A stretch of 64,000 nt of DNA, taken from assembly GCF_014640975.1 (NCBI RefSeq), contig NZ_BMHO01000001.1, positions 1,002,166 through 1,066,165 of the forward strand, given 5' to 3'. The notes beneath the pieces are model-generated. The model made no database searches and had not been told where the DNA came from. It saw only the letters and a list, made by a program, of their open reading frames with translations. This DNA comes from Microbacterium faecale. Lineage in GTDB: Bacteria; Actinomycetota; Actinomycetes; Actinomycetales; Microbacteriaceae. Shown here piece by piece: positions 57,780-64,000 of this stretch (position 1 is its first letter; every line of letters begins with the position of its first letter). Made by a program: the position numbers and the translations under genes.

Positions 57780-59276
57780 ATGAATGCCGACGGTGGTGGA
57801 CCGAAGGACCTCCGACGGCTTGTGCTGCACGGCATCGGGTGGAGCGCCGTCGAGAAATGGGGCATACGCCTCATGTCGCTCGTCGTTTTCGTGATTCTGC
57901 TCCGGACTATCGACGCTAGCGAGTTCGGCCTCGCGTCGTTCACCACGGCGATCACATCGATGCTTCTGGTGTTTGTCGACGCTGGTTTCGCCAAGGCCCT
58001 CATCCAGAAACGAGAACTCGGCGGTGATGACGCGACAACAGCGTTCTGGACGTCAATAGCGATCGCCGTAGTGATATACGGCCTCATCTTCTTCACGGCG
58101 CCGCTCATCGCGAGTTGGATGGAGATGGAGCAGCTCTCTGCGATGCTTCGTGTGCTGGGTCTCTCGCTGTTTGCCTCGGCGATGAGCAGCGTTCCGGCTG
58201 CTCTTCTCGAGCGCGACATGAACTTCAAGTCACTTGGACTACGCAGCATTTTCGGCACAGTCGTTGGTGCAGCAATTGCTGTGCCGATGGCATTGTTTGG
58301 AATGGGCGTGTGGGCACTGATCGTGCAAATGCTTGCCACGCTTGTTGCGGGCACAATTGCTCTCTGGTTCAGTACCAGTTGGCGACCGACGTTCCGCTAC
58401 TCCGTACCGGCCTTACGCAAGTTGATGTCCTTCGGCGTCAGCGTTCTTGGGCTCGAGATCCTAAACCGTACGCAGCAGAATATCGACAAGGTCCTCGTCA
58501 ACGTTCTCCTTGGTCCGGAAGCCGGCGGAATTTATTTCGTCGCGCAACGCGCAATGAAGCTTGTCAGTGAGCTTGTGTCAAGTGTGATCAGCAAGATCGC
58601 TCTGACGACATTCTCGAAATTGCAGGATGACCGCGAGCGCCTCAACCGCGCTTTTCTGCAACTCACCTTCGCCGCGGGCGGGATCGCTATTCCGGTCCTC
58701 GGAATTATCGCTGCCCTGGGGGACATTATTATGCCCTACATGTCAGGCGCTGGTGAATGGGAACGCGCTGTCCCCATCATGCAGATTCTCGCCGTCTCTA
58801 TGTCTATGGCCGCAATCTGTCGCTTCGATAAGCAGACACTTCTGGCAGTCGGTCGGCCTGCGCGGGCTTTCGCACTCGGACTGATCGAGAATATCGTTGG
58901 CGTCGCGCTTTTGATGATTGCGGCGCCCTTCGGTCTGATCGCGCTTGCGGTTGGACGCGCACTCCGGATTATTCTGACCTGGCCGTACCGGATTTACCTT
59001 CTGAAAAAATACGCCAGTATTCAGATCGTGCCCTATATTCTCAATACGGTGATGCTCGCCGCCGCCTTCATCGTGCCACTTGGTCTACTGTTCTTGTGTA
59101 CATATACGCCATGGCGACAAGCAACTCCTGCGTTCTGGACGTTCGCTGTCCCGATGTCGATCATGATGCTTTTGAGCTACTACGGCACGCTGTGGTTGGT
59201 CTGCGGGCGCCGGAACCGCGCAGCGATCCGCCGGACGCTAAAGCTCGGACGTCGTGGGAAGAGGTCCGCGACGTGA
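57780..59276 (+). CDS. Polysaccharide flippase, Wzx/WzxC type
   Basis: A 498-residue MATE-fold membrane protein with about 14 helices, opening VEKWGIRLMSLVVFVILLRT and containing the WzxC-type ALLERDMNFKSLGLRSIFGT, then NIDKVLVNVLLGPEAGGIYF. It presumably translocates lipid-linked repeat units for the polysaccharide made by this island. ATG 57780 overlaps the end of a small upstream frame. Composition is clearly lower in G+C than the genes before 56.9 kb and contains no GGATCC, indicating acquisition. Confidence 0.88.
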   Translation: MNADGGGPKDLRRLVLHGIGWSAVEKWGIRLMSLVVFVILLRTIDASEFGLASFTTAITSMLLVFVDAGFAKALIQKRELGGDDATTAFWTSIAIAVVIYGLIFFTAPLIASWMEMEQLSAMLRVLGLSLFASAMSSVPAALLERDMNFKSLGLRSIFGTVVGAAIAVPMALFGMGVWALIVQMLATLVAGTIALWFSTSWRPTFRYSVPALRKLMSFGVSVLGLEILNRTQQNIDKVLVNVLLGPEAGGIYFVAQRAMKLVSELVSSVISKIALTTFSKLQDDRERLNRAFLQLTFAAGGIAIPVLGIIAALGDIIMPYMSGAGEWERAVPIMQILAVSMSMAAICRFDKQTLLAVGRPARAFALGLIENIVGVALLMIAAPFGLIALAVGRALRIILTWPYRIYLLKKYASIQIVPYILNTVMLAAAFIVPLGLLFLCTYTPWRQATPAFWTFAVPMSIMMLLSYYGTLWLVCGRRNRAAIRRTLKLGRRGKRSAT

Positions 59277-59357
59277 ACGGCCGTTACGACTCGAAGGTTG
59301 CTGGTCTTGGCGGCTAAGCGTTCGGGCACCCCTCGCCTGCACGCGCGTTCCTGTATT

Positions 59358-60467
59358 ATGGTTAGTTCATCGCGAGGAAGGGCGCCCCTGGTCTTGCGCA
59401 ACCAACACGATTCAAAACACCTCGCAGCACTTCGCGAGCAGACGGAAACGACTCTCCGGGAAATCATCGGGGACATGCGGGACATCGCCATTCTGGACGT
59501 CCCGAACCAGCGAAACGTTGGTGACTCCCTGATCTGGGCAGGTGAGCTCGCCTATTTTAAGCGGCTTGGCTATCGTATCCGCCACATCAGTGATCTGCGT
59601 ACTTACGATGCGGGGGATGTGCGCGCATCACTCAAGCGCGGAGGCGTGGTCCTCCTGCACGGGGGCGGAAACCTTGGCGACCTGTGGCCTGGACATCAGA
59701 AGCTACGTGAGAAGGTCGCGGATGAGTTGCGTGATTTTAAAATCGTTCAATTGCCACAATCCGTCTACTTTGAAAGTCGTGCGCTCGCGATTCGGGCGAA
59801 CGAAACGATGTCCAGTCACCCAGACTTAACGATTCTGTTGCGCGATAACGAATCGATCTCACGCGCGCAAGATCAGCTGCCGGATCTGAATTGTGTGTTT
59901 TGCCCTGATATGGCGTTGGGCTATGAACCGCCACGACGCACCGGCCGGGAGCCCCAGAAACACATCCTCGTCATCGCCCGCGCAGATCACGAGTCTGCGA
60001 CCAACTTGCGTGATCTTGGAACGTCTTGGGCTAGTCCCTCCGATGTCTACGTTACGGATTGGTGGCTCGACAGCGCAGAAACCGTGAGGTGGCGTGTTGC
60101 TCGCGGCGTCACTCGTGTGCAGGCGTTCATGATGAGGGCACGTCATCGGCTTCGGCGCCGCTTAAGAATACGCGTTTCGGGCTTCCGCCTCCCGCAATCC
60201 TGGATGAAGCTCGCTCTAATCGCTATCAATGAGGAGAACGTGAAGCATGGCTTGAAGCTCTATGACCGGGCTTCGGACGTGCTCGTCGACCGCCTACATG
60301 GTCACGTGTTCGGTGTCCTGTTGGGCAAGAACCACGTGATGGTCGACAATAAGTATCGTAAGCTCGGCGCAATCTACGACGACTATACCGGCATGTTCAG
60401 CACCGCTCACTACAGTACGACCGTTCCCGACGCGCAACGACGAATCTTGGAGGGAATGGACCGATGA
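59358..60467 (+). CDS. Polysaccharide pyruvyl transferase family protein
   Basis: A 369-residue protein. The family pattern is visible: ILDVPNQRNVGDSLIWAGE at the start of the catalytic domain, VVLLHGGGNLGDLWPGHQ, KIVQLPQSVYFES, and the C-terminal ASDVLVDRLHGHVFGVLLGK. Such enzymes add pyruvate ketals from PEP to sugars, adding negative charge. Start uncertain: ATG 59358 chosen, with TATTAT just upstream, while the frame is open back to 59298. Stop overlaps the next start (ATGA). Confidence 0.85.
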   Translation: MVSSSRGRAPLVLRNQHDSKHLAALREQTETTLREIIGDMRDIAILDVPNQRNVGDSLIWAGELAYFKRLGYRIRHISDLRTYDAGDVRASLKRGGVVLLHGGGNLGDLWPGHQKLREKVADELRDFKIVQLPQSVYFESRALAIRANETMSSHPDLTILLRDNESISRAQDQLPDLNCVFCPDMALGYEPPRRTGREPQKHILVIARADHESATNLRDLGTSWASPSDVYVTDWWLDSAETVRWRVARGVTRVQAFMMRARHRLRRRLRIRVSGFRLPQSWMKLALIAINEENVKHGLKLYDRASDVLVDRLHGHVFGVLLGKNHVMVDNKYRKLGAIYDDYTGMFSTAHYSTTVPDAQRRILEGMDR

Positions 60468-61366
60468 TCGCGTTCATTACCAGCCTTCGACATCCAGATA
60501 ATGCCGCCGACTACGACCATATCGAGAAGCTGTTACGCCAGTCACTCCGCTCGATTGAAGCACAATCGGACGACGACCATGTCACAATTATCGTCGGCAA
60601 TCAGGCGCCCTCCTTCGTGTTGCCGCCGGGTGCACATTTCGTCGAGGTTAATTTCCCGCCACCATTACCCGTTAACGGGCTACATGCTGACCGCTCGGGC
60701 TTCGTCATGGATAAAGGAACGAAGATCGCAATCGGGCTGATCGCTGCGCGTGAGTACTCTCCGCATTCAGTAATGATCTTCGATGCGGATGACTTCGTGC
60801 ATCGTGAGTTGGCCGCATTCGTGAACTCTCGCACCGCCTCAGGTGGGTGGTATATAGAGCGTGGATGGATATACTCTGCGCGCCGCAATGGTTATCGGGC
60901 CCAAGAACGCTTCAATCGAACCTGTGGCACGTCTTTCGTCCTTCCTTATGCTGCTTATGAAGTACCGGAGGATCTCGATGTTGACGCAACCCAGCAGGAT
61001 CTCATGAGTTCCTTCGGTGAGATTTTGCCAAATATTCTTGGCGCGCATCGCAACGCATTAGAATGGCATGCCGAACAGGGGCGAACTGTTATGCCCTTAC
61101 CTTTCCGTGCGGGCGTCTATCACGTGGACACCGGCGAGAATCATTCGCTAAAGAGCTTGCCCGGCGTGATCCGCCCTTGGAACGATCGGTTCGGGCGCGC
61201 GTTTGCAATTACGCCGACGCGGAGTTCACTGTCCAGTATTCTCTCTTGTTATTCGCCGCGAGCCTTCTTGCACGAGGTGTATCGGGCAGTACGTCGCAAA
61301 CTTTTGCCGGTCGTTCGCAGCTTGCGGCGCAATATTGTCCCCGAAACAACTGACAGCGAATTGTGA
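60464..61366 (+). CDS. Glycosyltransferase-like protein (putative rhamnosyltransferase type)
   Basis: A 300-residue protein. MIAFITSLRHPDNAADYDHI then LLRQSLRSIEAQSDDDHVTI is a GT-A-like nucleotide-binding start, and SVMIFDADDFVH is the DxD motif (Asp-Ala-Asp-Asp). GWYIERGWIYSARRNGYR and FNRTCGTSFVLPYAAYE follow. Family resembles actinobacterial GTs of capsule clusters. Acceptor unknown. The ATG overlaps the pyruvyl transferase stop, and the sulfotransferase gene starts within ten bases of its end. Confidence 0.72.
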   Translation: MIAFITSLRHPDNAADYDHIEKLLRQSLRSIEAQSDDDHVTIIVGNQAPSFVLPPGAHFVEVNFPPPLPVNGLHADRSGFVMDKGTKIAIGLIAAREYSPHSVMIFDADDFVHRELAAFVNSRTASGGWYIERGWIYSARRNGYRAQERFNRTCGTSFVLPYAAYEVPEDLDVDATQQDLMSSFGEILPNILGAHRNALEWHAEQGRTVMPLPFRAGVYHVDTGENHSLKSLPGVIRPWNDRFGRAFAITPTRSSLSSILSCYSPRAFLHEVYRAVRRKLLPVVRSLRRNIVPETTDSEL

Positions 61367-61375
61367 GTGGCATTG

Positions 61376-62260
61376 ATGAGAATCCATGATGACGACCGAT
61401 TTCCGATGTCATTCTCGCACGCAGACCTCGAGATTGCGCGCGAACGGATGCCCTTGGAGAGCTTCGGGCGCGATCTATTTGACGCGTCTGTGTCAGATGC
61501 GCGAGAGGTCATTCTTCTCCTCAGTACGCCGCGGAGCGGCAGCACTTTTCTAAGCGAGCAATTCCGCGTTCACGGCGGCTTCGTCACGCACGAGTATTTC
61601 AATTCCAAATACGGTATACCCGCACTCGCCGAGAGGTGGGGCTGTCTTGATAGCGCTGGACGTCTCGATGCGCGCCGTTATATCCAAGAACTTCGGCGAT
61701 ACCGTACAGGTGCCGACGGCAGGTTGGGGATCAATTTGCACGGTTCGCACGTGCCGATTTATGCTCTCTTCGCCCGTCATTTGACTGATTTGCCTGTCAG
61801 AGCTATTCGCCTCAATCGCGGTGATACAATCTCTCAGGCTATCTCGTTGTCGATTGCCAAGCAGAGCGGGCGATGGAGTTCGAATCACGCGGGCCGTAGC
61901 GACGCGATTTACAACTTCGAACACATCACGAAGATGGTCGAGGAGTTGGCGCGTCAGAACGCCCGGATGGATGCGTTCGAGGCGGCATTCAATCTCCACC
62001 CGACGCGGCTCGAATATGACGAAGTGGTTGCAGCCCCGCACGCCACAGTTGCTGCGGTGCTGGACGTGGAGGCGAAACCTCAACAGACTTCGGACAGGCT
62101 CGAGAAGCAGAGGGGACGGCGCAACGCCGAATGGCGAGAGCGTTACATTGCTGATTCGTTGAAGGTAGCTGACAACGGCGTTTCCAGCCCGATTCAGCGG
62201 ATTGGTGCACGAGCCGTCGCGCAGTTCGGAAAGAAAGTAAAGCGGCTTCGTAAACGGTAG
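61376..62260 (+). CDS. Stf0-type sulfotransferase
   Basis: A 294-residue PAPS-dependent sulfotransferase candidate. The 5'-phosphosulfate-binding loop is LLSTPRSGSTFL; a Stf0-like middle is HEYFNSKYGIPALAERWG; the 3'-phosphate region is RAIRLNRGDTISQAISLSIA, followed by KQSGRW. Stf0 of mycobacteria sulfates trehalose; the target here is probably a glycan of this cluster. ATG 61376 is nine bases after the preceding stop; GTG 61367 is an alternative start. Confidence 0.82.
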   Translation: MRIHDDDRFPMSFSHADLEIARERMPLESFGRDLFDASVSDAREVILLLSTPRSGSTFLSEQFRVHGGFVTHEYFNSKYGIPALAERWGCLDSAGRLDARRYIQELRRYRTGADGRLGINLHGSHVPIYALFARHLTDLPVRAIRLNRGDTISQAISLSIAKQSGRWSSNHAGRSDAIYNFEHITKMVEELARQNARMDAFEAAFNLHPTRLEYDEVVAAPHATVAAVLDVEAKPQQTSDRLEKQRGRRNAEWRERYIADSLKVADNGVSSPIQRIGARAVAQFGKKVKRLRKR

Positions 62261-62443
62261 ATGTTGACCCTGGAGCGCGCGTTAGTGTTGTCGAACGGGC
62301 CGGGCTTCGTGGGCTGGGGCCCCAACTGTGATGGCGCGTACGTGCGGGGGCGCGCCTATCGAGTAAGATCGGGCGTCGCCCGTGTTCGCATCGTGCACTG
62401 GTTATTTGACCACGCGGGGTCGAGCCTAACTGGGAGGTTTAAG

Positions 62444-63322
62444 GTGGTGACACCAAGTTCGTTCATCGTGGGCGTAAACAAGAGCGGCACTACCTCGGTT
62501 TTCAACTCGCTCAGTCGGCAGCCGAACGTGTGCGCATCGAACACGAAAGAGACACATTTCTTCGACCCGTTGAAGTACGGGCGCGAGCTACCACCGCTTG
62601 CTGAGTACGAGAAATTCTTCGAACCGCGGTCAACCGACGACGTGGTTTTTGAAGCGACCCCGGGGTATTTTTACGGTGGGAGAGTGCTCGCCGAGAAGCT
62701 TCGTGAAGTGTCCCCTCAAAGTAGAGTGGCCATCATTTTGCGCGAACCCGGCGCAAGGGCATTTTCGTGGTATCGGTTCGCGCGTACTCGGCTACTCTTG
62801 CCTCAGGACATGACGTTTGAGGAGTATCTCAATCGGTGCGAGCCGCTCGGGCTCGCGCCGGAGGACGAGGAAGATCAAGTCGGCTGGCGCGGATTGAGCG
62901 GCGGTCGATACGAACAGTGGCTACCTGCATGGCAACAGACGTTCGGCGACGATCTCCTCGTGATGTACAGCGATGACTTCTACGCGAACCACGCTGAGGC
63001 TCTCCAGAGAATCGGTACACACCTCAGGATCGACGTGACGAATACCGATCGCAATGACAGCAACGTCTCAGTAGATATCAGCAATGCGACACTTCAGCGC
63101 TTGGCGTTGGGGGTCAATCGGGTCGGAGAGCGCATCTGGCGTCAGAATCCGAAGCTCAAACGCAGTCTTCTCAACTTCTACTACAAGGTGAACTCACGGA
63201 GGAAGCAGGAGCGGATGACTGAAGAGTCGCGGCAGCGCCTCGACAGGTACTTCTCCTCCCCGCTCGCACAGTTGCGCATGCTCCTCCCCGATGTGCCCGG
63301 TGGATGGGGCGCGAACGCATGA
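62444..63322 (+). CDS. Sulfotransferase family protein
   Basis: A PAPS-dependent sulfotransferase of about 292 residues. The P-loop-like 5'-PSB motif is FIVGVNKSGTTSVFNSL, an acidic ETHFFDP segment follows, and the 3'-phosphate motif is VAIILREPGARAFSWYRFAR. WLPAWQQTFGDDLLVMYSDD is a typical later strand. I place the start at GTG 62444 because GGGAGG lies six bases upstream; the frame is open to ATG 62261, but those 61 residues lack family resemblance. Stop overlaps the next ATG. Confidence 0.82.
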   Translation: MVTPSSFIVGVNKSGTTSVFNSLSRQPNVCASNTKETHFFDPLKYGRELPPLAEYEKFFEPRSTDDVVFEATPGYFYGGRVLAEKLREVSPQSRVAIILREPGARAFSWYRFARTRLLLPQDMTFEEYLNRCEPLGLAPEDEEDQVGWRGLSGGRYEQWLPAWQQTFGDDLLVMYSDDFYANHAEALQRIGTHLRIDVTNTDRNDSNVSVDISNATLQRLALGVNRVGERIWRQNPKLKRSLLNFYYKVNSRRKQERMTEESRQRLDRYFSSPLAQLRMLLPDVPGGWGANA

Positions 63323-64000
63323 CTCGCCTGCCTGACTTCATACTCGCTGGAGCGCAGCGCGCTGGCTCGACAGCGCTCGCTGAAGCGCTCGCCGAGCACC
63401 CGGACATCGCGATCACCGACCCGAAGGAACCAAGCTACTTCGCCACCCTTTTCGGCTCGCTCGACTATTCGGGCCCGGGCGACCAGTGGTTTGCGTCACA
63501 GAACGTCGGGGATTGGAACGCGTATCTCGGCCTCTGCCAGTCGGATGCAACCGTGTCGGGCGAAGCGTCCGTTATGTATCTGGCGATTCCAGGCACGGCG
63601 CCCGCAATCCACGAACGCCTGCCGAACGTAAAGATCGTTCTGGTGCTGCGAGATCCCATGGCTCGCGCGCGGTCCGCGCATTCGTATCTGCGGGTTAATG
63701 GACGTGAGAAGGAACAGGACTTCGAGGCTGCGTTGGCACTCGAAGAACAGCGGCGTGCTGCTGGTTACGGACCGATGTGGTGGTTCGAGAAGGCGAGTGA
63801 CTATGCGCCCGGCCTTGAGGAATATTTTGAGGTTTTCGGTCGTGAGCGCGTCTTCGTGACGACGAACGAGCAGTTGAAGGCTGACCCTGCCCGAGTGCTC
63901 CACGGCGTAGGCGGATTCCTCGGTGTCGATGCTGTGCCCGCACCCGTTGACTTCCTGACTTCGAATTCGGTGAATTCCGGAGGCACTCCAAGGAACGAGC
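63319..64000 (+). CDS. Sulfotransferase family protein (3' end outside window)
   Basis: An open frame from ATG 63319 to the window edge, at least 227 residues. The 5'-PSB loop is FILAGAQRAGSTALAEALAE, then ITDPKEPSYFATLFGS. The 3'-phosphate motif is KIVLVLRDPMARARSAHSYL. Third sulfotransferase in a row. The ATG overlaps the preceding stop by four bases, so the three are co-translated. G+C content rises again through this gene. The carboxyl end cannot be seen. Confidence 0.82.
   Translation, partial: MTRLPDFILAGAQRAGSTALAEALAEHPDIAITDPKEPSYFATLFGSLDYSGPGDQWFASQNVGDWNAYLGLCQSDATVSGEASVMYLAIPGTAPAIHERLPNVKIVLVLRDPMARARSAHSYLRVNGREKEQDFEAALALEEQRRAAGYGPMWWFEKASDYAPGLEEYFEVFGRERVFVTTNEQLKADPARVLHGVGGFLGVDAVPAPVDFLTSNSVNSGGTPRNE

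Overview
The window is about 64 kb of high-G+C actinobacterial chromosome. The rpoB-rpoC and rpsL-rpsG-fusA-tuf core, the Zn-containing RpoC N-terminus, the abundance of GTG/TTG starts and the many genes with a -10 hexamer six or seven bases before the start codon (leaderless mRNAs) point to Actinomycetota, most likely Microbacteriaceae. No rRNA, tRNA or CRISPR array was seen.

Layout. 1-4.1 kb: two-component system (5'-truncated kinase plus NarL-type regulator) and a MacB-like ABC exporter. 4.2-8.9 kb: LysR regulator divergent from bifunctional proline dehydrogenase/P5C dehydrogenase (putA). 9-15 kb: housekeeping and hypothetical genes, mostly on the minus strand (threonine aldolase, GNAT, ComB-like, SprT-like, TPR-like, spermidine-synthase-like), separated by repeat-rich gaps. 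15.2-30.4 kb: RNA polymerase beta and beta', three small membrane/hypothetical genes plus a 57-residue membrane protein, then the str operon and tuf. 30.4-32.7 kb: MarR regulator, VanZ-like protein and a toxin/antitoxin-like pair with an RHH protein. 32.8-40.6 kb: exopolysaccharide cluster I (DUF4012 protein, secreted glycosidase-like protein, two GT2 glycosyltransferases, flippase). 41-47.5 kb: sugar operon (PfkB kinase, RbsC/B/A-type transporter, RbsD mutarotase, DeoC-like aldolase, GntR regulator). 47.5-50.1 kb: glycosyltransferase and O-antigen-ligase-like gene. 50.2-56.9 kb: sulfate activation genes (Rrf2, two TSUP transporters, cysC with an N-terminal extension, cysQ, cysD, cysN). 56.9-57.4 kb: decayed IS3-type transposase. 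57.8-64 kb: a visibly lower-G+C glycan island with flippase, polysaccharide pyruvyl transferase, glycosyltransferase-like protein and three consecutive sulfotransferases, the last cut by the window end.

How it fits together. CysD/CysN make APS, CysC makes PAPS, CysQ removes the PAP by-product, and three PAPS-type sulfotransferases sit immediately downstream beside a Wzx-type flippase and a pyruvyl transferase. The simplest reading is a locus for an acidic, sulfated and pyruvylated surface polysaccharide, unusual for a Gram-positive actinobacterium and apparently assembled by joining an acquired island to a resident sulfate-activation cluster.

Other structure that stands out: a family of large intergenic palindromes built from two interchangeable arm types; a second palindrome family, one copy of which lies inside a glycosyltransferase reading frame; extreme enrichment of GGATCC outside highly expressed and island genes; and a non-canonical Thr at the rifamycin-contact position equivalent to E. 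coli RpoB Arg529.
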